From: Megasphaera vaginalis (ex Bordigoni et al. 2020)
Lineage (GTDB): Bacteria > Bacillota > Negativicutes > Veillonellales > Megasphaeraceae
Direction of reading: 5' to 3'
Assembly (NCBI RefSeq): GCF_900240295.1
Contig: NZ_OEQB01000001.1
Coordinates: 310,001 to 374,000 of the forward strand
DNA: 64,000 nt
In this document: piece after piece, positions 51,405 through 60,574 of the stretch
Layout: each line of letters starts with the position of its first letter
How positions within the stretch are numbered: position 1 is the first letter of the stretch
The notes under the pieces: generated by a model
Told to the model about the DNA's origin: nothing
The model's input: only the letters and a program-made list of their open reading frames with translations
The model's database searches: none
Translations under genes and position numbers: made by a program

Positions 51405-51764
51405 TCAGTACTTGTACTCGATGTCCCGGTCTTCGGTCATCGTCTTATGGTCATGGCAGCTCTTGCACAAGGGCTGCCAGTTCTTCTCATCCCAGAACAA
51501 ATCCGGGTCGCCACGATGCGGCTTGATATGATCCACGACGGTTGCCGGGACCAGCCGTCCTTTCTCTTTGCAGCGGATGCACCAGGGATGACGTTTCAGG
51601 AAGAACTTCCTGGCTTTCTGCCATTCTCTCCCGTAGCCACGCAGCACCGCGCTCTTCCGTTCCCCCTGGCACTGCCGTTCATGTTCATCACAATACTTCC
51701 TTCCGTACGGCACCAGCTTTGGGCATCCCGGATACTTGCACGGTGTCTGCGGTCTTCTTGGCAT
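51405..51764 (-). CDS. HNH endonuclease
   Basis: A 119-residue HNH nuclease: zinc-type cysteines CKYPGCPKLV and CIRCKEKGR, then the catalytic VVDHIKPHRGDPDLFWDEKN and PLCKSCHDHKT. Phages of this type often use such an enzyme with the terminase in packaging. Here it lies 5.8 kb from the terminase, separated by the accessory block, which looks inserted. ATG at 51764 follows GGAG at 9 bases. Confidence 0.9.
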   Translation of the reverse strand: MPRRPQTPCKYPGCPKLVPYGRKYCDEHERQCQGERKSAVLRGYGREWQKARKFFLKRHPWCIRCKEKGRLVPATVVDHIKPHRGDPDLFWDEKNWQPLCKSCHDHKTMTEDRDIEYKY

Positions 51765-51783
51765 TCGTATCATCTCCGGCATC

Positions 51784-51817
51784 AAAAAGGACCGATGGCG
51801 TTCAAGCCTCGGTCCTT
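51784..51817 (-). terminator. Hairpin with T run, terminator or attenuator
   Basis: AAGGACCGA and TCGGTCCTT pair around 13 bases, followed by TTT on the minus strand. It ends only 20 bases before the HNH start. A clear -10 (TATAAT on minus, 51834-51839) lies just upstream of it, so it may attenuate HNH transcription rather than only end the previous operon. Confidence 0.65.
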
Positions 51818-51857
51818 CATTCTTTTCTTGCTGATTATAGTATATCTTACGGAAGCC

Positions 51858-51896
51858 AGTGACATCAAGTGCTGCTTTAGTGACATTCAGTGACAT
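51858..51896 (-). repeat. Three AGTGACAT direct repeats
   Basis: AGTGACAT occurs at 51858-51865, 51879-51886 and 51889-51896, overlapping the end of the sigma-like gene and just upstream of the -10 at 51834. They may be binding sites for a regulator. Confidence 0.45.
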
Positions 51897-52336
51897 TCTC
51901 CAGGAATCTCGATGTGTTTCAAGGCTTCGTCATGCAGGCGGTACACCTGGCGGACATGAAGCCCCAGGGCATCGGCAATGGACGCCCAATCCTTGAAGGC
52001 CAGGTAGCGGAGTTCCAGGACGACCCGTTCCCGGGCATCCGGCACCCGGCTGATGGCCTTCATGATGTCTGCCTTGAGTTCGACCAGGACGTCGATGGCT
52101 TCATCCACTTCCTGTTCCATATCCATCATGCGGGCGATGGTTTCTTCCAGCCGATGCGGGTTGGGTGTCCCGCTCGGCGGCACCGGGCTGAGTGTCGATG
52201 ACGCCTTGATGGCAAGCTGCCGCAAGGCGGATACCTGCTCCAGCTTGCTGTCTATCTGTATGTTGATGTTCCGTGCCTGTTCCAGGTACGCTTTGGCTTC
52301 CATACGCTTTTCTTCTCCTTCCAAGTCCTGCTTCAT
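51887..52336 (-). CDS. Sigma-like late regulator (DUF1492-type)
   Basis: A 149-residue protein with an N-terminal coiled coil and a C-terminal sigma region-4-like HTH (VPDARERVVLELRYLAFKDW, then SIADALGLHVRQVYRLHDEA). This fits phage late-transcription activators of the DUF1492/ArpU type. It is the last gene of the replication operon, placed to switch on late genes. ATG at 52336 overlaps the helicase stop by 4 bases. Confidence 0.82.
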   Translation of the reverse strand: MKQDLEGEEKRMEAKAYLEQARNINIQIDSKLEQVSALRQLAIKASSTLSPVPPSGTPNPHRLEETIARMMDMEQEVDEAIDVLVELKADIMKAISRVPDARERVVLELRYLAFKDWASIADALGLHVRQVYRLHDEALKHIEIPGECH

Positions 52337-53703
52337 AGTATACCCCCTTTTCCTGTTTCCGTCATGCCCAGGTCAGCTTTCACCGCCTCGATCAGTGCGG
52401 CCTGGGTTCCGTCTTTGTGTTCCAAGACTTTCAGGATGCGTTCATCAATCGTGTCCTTGGCTATGATGTGCTGTATGATGACTGTGCGGCTCTGCTGCCC
52501 CTGCCGCCAGAGCCGGGCGTTGGTCTGCTGGTACAGTTCCAGGCTCCAGGTCAGGCCGAACCAGACCAGGATGGAACCACCCTGCTGAAGGTTCAGCCCA
52601 TGTCCGGCAGAGGCCGGATGGATAAGCGCCACGGGAATCTTTCCTGCGTTCCAGTCGGCGAAGTCCTTCGGCTCCTTCAGTTCCCGGGATTCCATACGCT
52701 TCTGGATGCGGTCTTTATCGTGCTTGAACCAATAGGCCACCAGGACCGGTTTCCCGTTGGCGCTTTCCACCAGGTCTTCCATGGCATCCAGCTCCCGGTC
52801 ATGGATGGTCACCACATCCTTGTCATCTGTATAAATGGCACCGTTCGCCAACTGCGAAAGCTTCAAGGTAAGCGACGCAGCATTGGCGGCTGTGATTTCG
52901 CCGCCTGGAAGTTCCAGCACCAGGGATTTCTTCAGTTCATCATACCGTTCCTTTTCCTTACCGCTCAACCGGACTTCCTTCGCTACGCTCACCAGCTCCG
53001 GCATTTTCAAGTAATCGGTCGCCTTCATGGACACGGTGATGTCGGCAATCTGGTGATAGATGGCTTCTTCCGCTCCCGGCAGGGGTTTGTAGGAATACAC
53101 CACCATGCCATTGCGCTTATCCGGCTGGAAGTACAGGTTCCGGTACTGGCTGATATATCTCCCCAGCCGCTTTCCCATATCCAGGATGCGGAACTCGGCC
53201 CAGAGATCCATCAAACCATTGCCGCTGGGTGTACCTGTAAGCCCGACGATGCGTTTCACCCTGGGACGCAGGGCCTTCATGGCCCGGAACCGCTTCGACT
53301 GGTGGTTCTTGAAGCTCGACAGCTCGTCCAGGACAACCATATCGAAATCCAGGTGGCTGTTCTGATAGAGCCATACCAGGTTCTCCCGGTTCACGATATA
53401 GATATCCGCATCCTGCTGCAAGGCTCTTCTCCGTTCTGCCACGCTGCCGACCACGACGGAACAGGCAAGACATTTCAGGTGGTCCCACTTCTTGATTTCA
53501 TCCGGCCAGGTGTCTCTCACCACCCGCAGCGGAGCGACAACCAGCACCCGCTGTACTTCAAAGGTGTCATACATCAGGTCCCGGATGGCCGTCAGCGTCG
53601 TCACCGTCTTGCCAAGTCCCATGTCCAGGAACAGGGCCGTGACGGGATGGGACTTGATATATTCGATGGCGTATTTCTGATATTCATGCGGCATGAACTT
53701 CAT
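52333..53703 (-). CDS. SNF2-type DEAD/DEAH helicase
   Basis: A 456-residue superfamily 2 helicase of phage replication modules. Walker A LDMGLGKTVTTLTAI (about 26-40), VLDELSSFKNH in motif II position (DELS instead of DEAH), IVGLTGTPSGNGLMD motif III, and HPASAGHGLNLQQGG with RLWRQGQ as motifs V and VI. It overlaps the VRR-NUC gene by 4 bases and the sigma-like gene by 4, so the three are coupled. Confidence 0.92.
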   Translation of the reverse strand: MKFMPHEYQKYAIEYIKSHPVTALFLDMGLGKTVTTLTAIRDLMYDTFEVQRVLVVAPLRVVRDTWPDEIKKWDHLKCLACSVVVGSVAERRRALQQDADIYIVNRENLVWLYQNSHLDFDMVVLDELSSFKNHQSKRFRAMKALRPRVKRIVGLTGTPSGNGLMDLWAEFRILDMGKRLGRYISQYRNLYFQPDKRNGMVVYSYKPLPGAEEAIYHQIADITVSMKATDYLKMPELVSVAKEVRLSGKEKERYDELKKSLVLELPGGEITAANAASLTLKLSQLANGAIYTDDKDVVTIHDRELDAMEDLVESANGKPVLVAYWFKHDKDRIQKRMESRELKEPKDFADWNAGKIPVALIHPASAGHGLNLQQGGSILVWFGLTWSLELYQQTNARLWRQGQQSRTVIIQHIIAKDTIDERILKVLEHKDGTQAALIEAVKADLGMTETGKGGIL

Positions 53704-54008
53704 GCACTTCCGCCCCCTTTCCTATCGGGCGTGTGGGCGATGGCCTTTAGGACAGCAGGGATGTCCTCCATGGAATCCAGGACGAAGACCTGGTAGCCCA
53801 GCCTCCGCAGCATGGCATGACGCCTAAGCTGCAGCGGCCTCGGCTTCTGCCCCGGCGCTTTCACTTCCACGAAGCCCATCTTCCCATCACCCAATAGGAC
53901 CAAGCGGTCCGGCATGCCGGAAAACGATGGCGAAACAAACTTCACTGCCATACCGCCTGCCTTCCTGGTTTCCATCACCAGGTTATGCTCTATCTCTTTT
54001 TCCCGCAT
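53700..54008 (-). CDS. VRR-NUC domain nuclease
   Basis: A 102-residue stand-alone VRR-NUC: FSGMPDRLVLLGDGKMGFVE with VKAPGQKPRPLQ supplies the PD-(D/E)xK-like D...EVK residues. It is commonly encoded just before a SNF2 helicase in phages and may resolve branched DNA during replication. ATG at 54008 follows AGAGGTG. Confidence 0.9.
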   Translation of the reverse strand: MREKEIEHNLVMETRKAGGMAVKFVSPSFSGMPDRLVLLGDGKMGFVEVKAPGQKPRPLQLRRHAMLRRLGYQVFVLDSMEDIPAVLKAIAHTPDRKGGGSA

Positions 54009-54146
54009 CGGTATCACCTCTTTTTTACAGGGGTGCAGGTCGTTGAAGGTCGTTCCGCAAACTTTTCTTAAAGGCATTTTTTCTATTTTTCAGCCTTAAA
54101 GGGAGTTTATGGATAGACCTGCACCGACCTGCACCCTTCCCTTCTC

Positions 54147-56390
54147 TCACAGGAAATCTGTGACTTTCAGTTTCAATCCATAAATAAAATACCCGGCTTT
54201 CCGCTTGCGCCTGTCGAAACCTGCTTTCTCCAGGGCCCCATAAAAATCCGTCGTGCTACGGGTATACTCATTCATCTGCTGGCAATACAAGCGGTAGGCC
54301 GTATAAAGCGCCCCGGACTTTTCCTGGCATGATGGATCCACATCGCAGCAGTCTTCCAGAAAATGACGGAGCCAGTCATTCTGCCCGCGGTATTCCTGGA
54401 TAGCATCCCGCACACATTTCGGCATGGTCAGATGGTACTCGCTGGCAATGACCTTCTCCGCCCCTTCGATGATCCAGCGCAGGATAGCGGGGCCAGCCGT
54501 TTCCACCAGATAATCCGCATAGTTCTTGATTTCGCCATGTCCTTCAAACTGTGCCTTGAAGGGAATGACGATAAGCCGGCGCCATGTTCCTTCATCACTG
54601 GCTCCGACGCGCGGCAGATGGTTGGTATACAGGACCAGCGTATGGGTCGGTACAAAGGTAAACGGCGTCTTGTATTTCTTTTCGCCGCCGACTTCATCTG
54701 TTGAGCAGAGCTGCTTCAGGACAGAAGTGGAAAGCCGGACGCCTTCTTCCATCTCGGCCGCGATAACCATGCGCTTGCCCTTGAGTTCCGCCATTTCCGG
54801 CTTGATGTTACGCTTGCAGTTCGCCGTCAGGGCATCCGCCGAAATGCCGCCGCAATAGCTCCCCAGCACCCGGGCGATGGAGTTCCAGTAGGTAGATTTC
54901 CCGTTCCGTCCATCGCCATAGGCAATGACCAGGGCTTCCACATACACCTTGCCAATAGCCATGAGTCCGCAGATTTCCTGGGCGTAATCAATCAGCTCCT
55001 GGTCGCCCGTGAAGAACTCGCCCAGGGCCTGCTGCCAGACCGCTTCCCCTTCCTCTCCGGGATTGACAGCGGTGCATTTGGTAATATAATCTTCCGGACG
55101 ATGATTCCGCCTGCCCGCCATCCCCTGCCGCAGGTCATACGTAAACGAAGGCGTGTTGAGCAGGAATTCATCCGCATCCAGGGCCTGGATGGGAATGAGC
55201 AGCATCGGCTTCAGGGCCTGCAGGGCCGAAATGATATAGCGCATGTCCCGCCGCTTCATGACAAAGGCATAATATGCCAAAGCCGCCTGGTAGGACTGGA
55301 AGGCTTTCTGCTGACTGCCTTCGATGACTTTCTCCAGCATCCGGCCGCCCTTATCGATGAGTTCTGCCGCAACGCCCATTTCCTGCAGCGCTTTTCTGCC
55401 AGCTTCCATCTGGTCCCTGGCATCTGCCAGCTGCAGTTCCAGGAATTCTTCCACCGCGCCGATGGCTTCCTGATGGGATTCAGCCCAATAGATACCGTTG
55501 TACCGCAAGAAATCGGTACTTTCCGTATACCGCAGCTCATCACCATATTCCCGCTTCAGCACTTTGGCCTGACCGATATCCGAGTAGTCTTCCGGCTTCA
55601 GGCTGCCCTGACGGGCAAAATCGTTATTGTACTGTTCCGGACTGACGTACCCTTCCTGTCTGGCAATGCGTTCACCAAAACGCACAGCGTTCTGCCAGAT
55701 TTTATTGAGTTCTGCATCAGAAAGCGGCGGGTCGCATTTTTCGGTTTCCTCAAGGAAAATGGAGTATGCCCGCTCGGTTGCCCCATACCGTTTGATGACC
55801 CGGCCGGCAAAGCGGCTCATGGTATTATTGCGCTGTCCCTGGGGAATGCTGTGTGTCCCGGCTTCCCGAGCCTTCAGCACCTGATCGATCGTCATTTTCC
55901 CATCCTGCCATAGCACCTTCTCAGCCGGGCAGCCGTAGATGAAACGGGCTGCATCCAGAGCCGCTTCGTCGAAAAAAGGATATGCGTGATAAACAGCCCG
56001 CTTCAGCTCCGTATAGCACGGTTCATCTGTAATCTCGGGAATCTCAAAATAGACATGGAAGCGCGGCCTGGCACACTTCCCATCTTTGGGCTTCATGTGA
56101 TTCCGTGACGGGACAATGGCCACCGGGACATCCGGCATCATGACCAGGAATTTCTCCATAGTCATCCATTCAGCAGGATTTTCCGTATGCGAATTATCGC
56201 AGTCCATGACCAGGACGTCGGATGAGAGAAAATTCTCCCGTTTCCGGTAATCATTTTTGAATGCCACACAGACATGGTCAAACGCAGCCGCTGCTTCAAG
56301 GTCTTCGGCACAGCTGATTTTCCGCTGTTCCGGATAACGGCAATTGGCCTCTGCCCCCGTAAGAGCAGCCGTATAAAGGGTAAATTCCAT
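54147..56390 (-). CDS. Phage primase-helicase (P4/D5 type)
   Basis: A 747-residue replication protein. The N-terminal part has DVLVMDCDNSHTENPAEW and RPRFHVYFEIPE, a primase-like acidic site. The C-terminal part is a D5-N plus superfamily 3 helicase: AYGDGRNGKSTYWNSIARVL (Walker A, about 490-510), VLYTNHLPRVGASDEGTWRR (sensor/arginine finger). It primes and unwinds phage DNA. ATG at 56390 follows GGAGG; longer frames lack a ribosome site. Confidence 0.92.
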   Translation of the reverse strand: MEFTLYTAALTGAEANCRYPEQRKISCAEDLEAAAAFDHVCVAFKNDYRKRENFLSSDVLVMDCDNSHTENPAEWMTMEKFLVMMPDVPVAIVPSRNHMKPKDGKCARPRFHVYFEIPEITDEPCYTELKRAVYHAYPFFDEAALDAARFIYGCPAEKVLWQDGKMTIDQVLKAREAGTHSIPQGQRNNTMSRFAGRVIKRYGATERAYSIFLEETEKCDPPLSDAELNKIWQNAVRFGERIARQEGYVSPEQYNNDFARQGSLKPEDYSDIGQAKVLKREYGDELRYTESTDFLRYNGIYWAESHQEAIGAVEEFLELQLADARDQMEAGRKALQEMGVAAELIDKGGRMLEKVIEGSQQKAFQSYQAALAYYAFVMKRRDMRYIISALQALKPMLLIPIQALDADEFLLNTPSFTYDLRQGMAGRRNHRPEDYITKCTAVNPGEEGEAVWQQALGEFFTGDQELIDYAQEICGLMAIGKVYVEALVIAYGDGRNGKSTYWNSIARVLGSYCGGISADALTANCKRNIKPEMAELKGKRMVIAAEMEEGVRLSTSVLKQLCSTDEVGGEKKYKTPFTFVPTHTLVLYTNHLPRVGASDEGTWRRLIVIPFKAQFEGHGEIKNYADYLVETAGPAILRWIIEGAEKVIASEYHLTMPKCVRDAIQEYRGQNDWLRHFLEDCCDVDPSCQEKSGALYTAYRLYCQQMNEYTRSTTDFYGALEKAGFDRRKRKAGYFIYGLKLKVTDFL

Positions 56391-56395
56391 GATTC

Positions 56396-56791
56396 TTAAA
56401 CCTCCTTGATATACCGGACAGGCTTTCTTTTGCGCCGGGCGTACTCGATTTCTTTCTGCATCCCGTCCGAGATGATATCGCCGAACACCCAAAGTTCCGC
56501 ACACTTGGACAAAAGGGCGATATCCATGAAAAGGGCCAGGTCCCGCTCCGTCTTTTCATCCAGGAACTGGGGCAGATACAAATGCGGGGCCAGCGGAATA
56601 CCTCCCTGATCTGTCACATAGCGACAGTATTTCCTCGCCCTGGCTGTATTGGCATCCACATCCCCGGCATAAGGCGAACACACGTATACCAGTGGCCGGA
56701 ACGGGAACCTTGCCGGTTCCGCATTCCGGATGGCCTGATAAGCCGTCGGGTCCGGGTAGTGTTCCGCATTACGCTTCGGATCCATCTCCAT
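56396..56791 (-). CDS. DUF4406 protein
   Basis: A 131-residue nucleoside-hydrolase-like (DUF4406) protein: PLVYVCSPYAGDVDANTARA, IPLAPHLYLPQFLDEKTERD and CAELWVFGDIISDGMQKEIE. The family is typical of phage replication cassettes; its reaction is uncertain. ATG at 56791 follows GGAGGTG. It overlaps the upstream gene by 23 bases. Confidence 0.87.
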   Translation of the reverse strand: MEMDPKRNAEHYPDPTAYQAIRNAEPARFPFRPLVYVCSPYAGDVDANTARARKYCRYVTDQGGIPLAPHLYLPQFLDEKTERDLALFMDIALLSKCAELWVFGDIISDGMQKEIEYARRKRKPVRYIKEV

Positions 56792-56993
56792 CGCGCACCT
56801 CCAGCAGTTCCCGGGAGCAGTCTTCGCACAGGACGGCTGTATCGAACAGGTCGCCATTCCCGTCGCCCAGGACTTCCTCCAAATCCACCATCACTTCCCT
56901 GCCGCAAACCGGGCAGCGGCAAAATACATTCTCATCGCTGATTTCAATCGTGACTTCCATGGCATCGTTAATCGGTTCCTTTACGTAAAACAT
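56769..56993 (-). CDS. Small zinc-ribbon phage protein
   Basis: A 74-residue acidic protein with CRCPVCGREVMV and VLCEDCSREL, two CxxC pairs forming a zinc ribbon. It is not a named family. GGAGGGATG precedes the ATG. Confidence 0.75.
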   Translation of the reverse strand: MFYVKEPINDAMEVTIEISDENVFCRCPVCGREVMVDLEEVLGDGNGDLFDTAVLCEDCSRELLEVRDGDGSEA

Positions 56994-56996
56994 GCC

Positions 56997-57659
56997 TCAT
57001 CCCTCCAGTTCCGTCTTGTAATAGGTCATGAGCATCTGTTTGCGCTGCTGGAAATCCGGGCAGGAATACAGCAGGCCGTAATCCAGGTGCTGCAGCCGGT
57101 CCAGAGCATGGATTTGCTGCGCAGTCAGATAAGGCCGGATGCTCTGCCCTTTTTCGATGCCGTTGGCCAGCCGGAACTGCTTGGCAGACATGCCGAGAAC
57201 GATGCGGTTCAGCATGTCACATTCGTTGCTGAAGTGGTACGGCTTCGGGCTTTCATGCAGGCGGCAGATCATGTCCGTCAGCATCGGGAATTCCTGCCGT
57301 GCAGACAGGAGCGACCGGACACATTGTTCCATCTCGTTGAAACGCTGGATGTAGCGTTCCTTGAAGTGCATCGCCTTCGGGCCTGTGTAGCCCATGACCA
57401 GCATCGTGAAGCCATCACGGGTCAGCAGGTAACGCGGCAGTTTTCTGCCTGTGGCATCACAATATGTACTGGACTCAAAGTTGGATGCAATGAATGTTTC
57501 ACTCAATCCAGATTTGGATTGAGTGATTTTTGCGATATCACGCAGTACATGGAAATGCTGTTTATCAAAAACATCAGCGACAAACAGGCTGTCAACCCTT
57601 GGCACACCTCCCTGATCAGCAAACACGCCAAGCTCATCTTCCGGAATTAAAAATTTCAT
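56997..57659 (-). CDS. Rha-family phage regulator
   Basis: A 220-residue regulator. The Rha pattern KQHFHVLRDIAKI, GRKLPRYLLTRDGFTMLVMG and KERYIQRFNEME fills the N-terminal half; a C-terminal ORF6C/ANT-like helical domain follows. Such proteins often act as antirepressors. ATG at 57659 is 8 bases after AAAGGTGG. It is the first gene after the 32-bp element copy B. Confidence 0.85.
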   Translation of the reverse strand: MKFLIPEDELGVFADQGGVPRVDSLFVADVFDKQHFHVLRDIAKITQSKSGLSETFIASNFESSTYCDATGRKLPRYLLTRDGFTMLVMGYTGPKAMHFKERYIQRFNEMEQCVRSLLSARQEFPMLTDMICRLHESPKPYHFSNECDMLNRIVLGMSAKQFRLANGIEKGQSIRPYLTAQQIHALDRLQHLDYGLLYSCPDFQQRKQMLMTYYKTELEG

Positions 57660-57707
57660 AGCGGATTCCACCTTTCGTTAAAATTTCCGAGGAACTCGTC
57701 CTCTATC

Positions 57708-57739
57708 AGTAACAGGACAGAATCCGCTGCTTTAAGTAC
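57708..57739 (-). promoter_or_regulatory. 32-bp element, copy B
   Basis: Plus-strand AGTAACAGGACAG to AAGTAC, exactly 32 bases, identical in its first 13 bases to copy A. It lies between the DNA polymerase stop (57747) and the Rha-like start. Confidence 0.6.
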
Positions 57740-57746
57740 CTCCGTT

Positions 57747-59735
57747 TCAATCTTTCTGATAAAATTCACATTCGTATCCGTCTGCCCGGAGCAACAATCC
57801 TTCAGCCCACGGCGGTGTCCGGCCCATCTGCTCGCAGATGGCATCGACGCTGGCATCACGGCTGCATTCGATGATCAGTTCATCATGGACATGGCCGACG
57901 ATGGCACAGCACCGCAACGTCTGCATGGCATAGCAGAGGATGTCCCGGCTGATGCCCTGGACGATGTTTTCCACAAACTTCGGGCCGTAGCTTTCCAGCC
58001 GTTCCCACTTCTTCGTTGCGCCGATGCCCTCATAGGTGACAGATTCCCCGCCGAAGCGGTTCTCGCCTATCTGGGGCTTCACATAGGAAAGCCGCCGTCC
58101 GCTTGGGAGCTGGATGAACAGCATGCCGCTCTGGCAGAGGAAGCGGATGCAGCCAGCCCGCATGGGGATATGTTCCTTGATGGCTGTTTTCGCGGCGGCA
58201 TCCACTTGCCACCAGAAATCAACGATATGTGGATTAGCCGACCGCCAGGACTGGACCAAAGGATACAGCTCGTTTTCCGTAAGTCCCATATCCAGTGCGC
58301 CCATGGCCTTCAGCGCACCGACAGAACCGCCATAGCCGCAGGCCAATTCTGCGATTTTGCCTTTCTGCCTCAAGTGGCCATTTATCCCATGCTTCATCAC
58401 GGGTACGCCAAACATCTGACTGGCTGTCGTGCAATAGATGTCCTGGCCGGCCGCAAAGGTTTCTGATTTCCATGTTTCTCCGGCAAGCCACGAAATGACC
58501 CGTGCCTCGATGGCGGAGAAATCTGATACCACGAACTTCATGCCTTGCCGAGGTATAAAGGCGGTGCGGATCAGTTGGGAAAGGACCTCAGGGATGGAAT
58601 CGTACAAGAGTTCCAGTGCTTCGTAATTTCCCTGGCGTACCAGTTCCCGGGCTTCCGATAGGTCCGGCAGATGATTTTGGGGCAGATTCTGCAACTGGAT
58701 GTGCCGGCCGGCAAACCGTCCGGTCCGGTTGGCTCCATAAAACTGGAACATGCCCCTAGCCCGACCATCCTCACAAGCCGTCATCTCCATGGCCTGGTAT
58801 TTCCGGACCGAAGATTTGGCCAGTTTCTGTCGAAGCAACAGTACACTGCGAAGCGGTTCTTCTGCCGTCTTCAGCAGTTCCTGTACCTGCTTTTTGCCCA
58901 AGGACTCCGTCTTCATCCCATGCTGTTCTAGCCAGCCGATCATCTGGATGACAGAGTTTGGATTCTCCAGGCCCGTCTTTTCCTTCAGTACAGCCATCAG
59001 GCTGTCCCGGCTGCGGGCATCTATGGCAATGGCATTTTCAGCCAGTGTCCGGTCAATGGCGATGCCCCGGTCATTGATTTCCTGGTCGAGATGATATTCA
59101 TCCCATACCGGTTCCGGGACAGGATACTTCTTCAGCCGCTCCTGGATAGCCATTTCCACTTCCACATCCCGTTTGTTGTAGGACTTGAACAGTGTCCATT
59201 TATCTGGTGCATGCCGAGAAAGGTTCCTCGTCCTGCCGCCATTCGACTTGGTTTCCTTGCAGGGAACACAGAAATAGCGGATCAGCTCTTTGCCTTCCTT
59301 CATCTTTTGGCTGTCCAGTTTCAGCACGGCCCCTGCGCCTTCCAGGGAAAGGGGCAGGCCCATATAGGCCGACCAAATCATGGAGCATTTCCATCCTGCC
59401 GGATTGAGGAACCTGGCACAGTCCTGGGAAAGCGGATGATGGTCATGGAACGGGTCCAGGCTCATCCCCAGGTCACGCAGATACCGCGACAGGCAGACCC
59501 GTTCGAAGCTGGCATTGAACGCCCACTTGGTGACGGATTCATCGGTCAGGGCATCTAGGATATCATCCGGGATGTGTTCTCCCCGCGCCAGGTCAACGAC
59601 CTGCACCTCGCCGCCATCTATGGCATATCCGAAGAGGAGAATTTCAAAGGCCGGCGATTCAGCATATTTGTACACGCCGCATTTAACCAGGCTGACATCG
59701 CTGAATGTTTCAATATCGATACTGATGGTTTTCAT
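57747..59735 (-). CDS. DNA polymerase I-type (family A) with exonuclease domain
   Basis: A 662-residue replicative polymerase. It has a 3'-5' exonuclease domain (TISIDIETFSDVSLVKCG, then YNKRDVEVEM), and a palm domain with SDFSAIEARVISWLAGE (motif A), LRQKGKIAELACGYGGS (motif B) and VGHVHDELIIEC (motif C). It is the usual polymerase of this phage group, which also carries DUF2815 and DUF2800. ATG at 59735 follows AGGTG. Confidence 0.95.
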   Translation of the reverse strand: MKTISIDIETFSDVSLVKCGVYKYAESPAFEILLFGYAIDGGEVQVVDLARGEHIPDDILDALTDESVTKWAFNASFERVCLSRYLRDLGMSLDPFHDHHPLSQDCARFLNPAGWKCSMIWSAYMGLPLSLEGAGAVLKLDSQKMKEGKELIRYFCVPCKETKSNGGRTRNLSRHAPDKWTLFKSYNKRDVEVEMAIQERLKKYPVPEPVWDEYHLDQEINDRGIAIDRTLAENAIAIDARSRDSLMAVLKEKTGLENPNSVIQMIGWLEQHGMKTESLGKKQVQELLKTAEEPLRSVLLLRQKLAKSSVRKYQAMEMTACEDGRARGMFQFYGANRTGRFAGRHIQLQNLPQNHLPDLSEARELVRQGNYEALELLYDSIPEVLSQLIRTAFIPRQGMKFVVSDFSAIEARVISWLAGETWKSETFAAGQDIYCTTASQMFGVPVMKHGINGHLRQKGKIAELACGYGGSVGALKAMGALDMGLTENELYPLVQSWRSANPHIVDFWWQVDAAAKTAIKEHIPMRAGCIRFLCQSGMLFIQLPSGRRLSYVKPQIGENRFGGESVTYEGIGATKKWERLESYGPKFVENIVQGISRDILCYAMQTLRCCAIVGHVHDELIIECSRDASVDAICEQMGRTPPWAEGLLLRADGYECEFYQKD

Positions 59736-59790
59736 ACTCTTCACCTCGAAAAAACGGCGAGGCACAAGGCCCCGCCGCTGCTATTCACTA

Positions 59791-59985
59791 CTACTTGTTC
59801 CGGAAGGATTCCATCTGCTTGCGATGATATTCTTCTTCCCGTTCTTCCCGGTGCCGGGCCATTTCTTCATCCCGCTGGTCTTTTTTGATATCCGTATAAA
59901 TCATGGCCACGAAGAACCCGCCGGCGCACAGTGCAACCAGGCAGTACAGGCCGTCCAGAATCAGTCTCATCATAGTTTCCATCAT
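59791..59985 (-). CDS. Small membrane protein with charged tail
   Basis: A 64-residue protein with one helix (LILDGLYCLVALCAGGFFVAM-like, about residues 8-28) and a Glu/Arg-rich cytoplasmic tail. GGAGG precedes the ATG. It is not a named family. Confidence 0.72.
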   Translation of the reverse strand: MMETMMRLILDGLYCLVALCAGGFFVAMIYTDIKKDQRDEEMARHREEREEEYHRKQMESFRNK

Positions 59986-59994
59986 CGCGCCTCC

Positions 59995-60561
59995 TTATGC
60001 CAGGAAATCATCATCGTCAGCTGTAGCAAAATCATCTTCTGCACGGGGCTTGCCGCCGAGGGGTTCGCCATCACGGATTTTCTGCAGATTGTTCAGTCCG
60101 CAGGCAATGCCTTTATTGCCGTTGCTGTTGAAGGCATAGAAGTTGATGGACGCACGGCCATAGACGCCGGAGTAGACTTCAGAGCGTTCTAGGATATGCT
60201 GGCAGTCGGCATCGACGATGCCCGGCTTGGTAGCCGAGTTGGCATTGACGAAGAAGCTGTCTTTATAAGCGTCATCGCCCGGGCGTTCCAGGTCGCCGTC
60301 ACGGAGCGGTGTCTTGATGGCTTCGAGAGCCGGTACGACGCGGCCATTGCCCTTGAGCTTGCTTTCGCCTTCTTCATAGGCAGCCTTGATGGCAGCGCGG
60401 ATTTTTTCTACGGTCTTCGTATCCGACTTAGGGATGATCAGGCTGACGCTGTACTTCGGCGTACCGCCATTGATGGACTTCGGTTCCCAGACGTTGGCAT
60501 AAGACCATCTGGTATTGACTCCGGTAATCACTTTGCACGGATTGACATAATTCTTGGACAT
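59995..60561 (-). CDS. DUF2815 protein, probable single-strand binding protein
   Basis: A 188-residue member of DUF2815: KYSVSLIIPKSDTKTVEKI, GDDAYKDSFFVNANSATKPG and YSGVYGRASINFYAFNSNGN. The acidic end (DDDDFLA) resembles the tips of SSB proteins that recruit replication partners. It is part of the fixed trio with DUF2800 and DNA polymerase. ATG at 60561 follows GGAGG. Confidence 0.9.
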   Translation of the reverse strand: MSKNYVNPCKVITGVNTRWSYANVWEPKSINGGTPKYSVSLIIPKSDTKTVEKIRAAIKAAYEEGESKLKGNGRVVPALEAIKTPLRDGDLERPGDDAYKDSFFVNANSATKPGIVDADCQHILERSEVYSGVYGRASINFYAFNSNGNKGIACGLNNLQKIRDGEPLGGKPRAEDDFATADDDDFLA

Positions 60562-60574
60562 AACAAGTTCCTCC

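Noticed and set aside
52417-53796. Plus-strand frame of 459 codons across the SNF2 helicase
   Set aside because: Shadow of the helicase gene; composition (His/Gln/Arg-rich) is typical of antisense reading.
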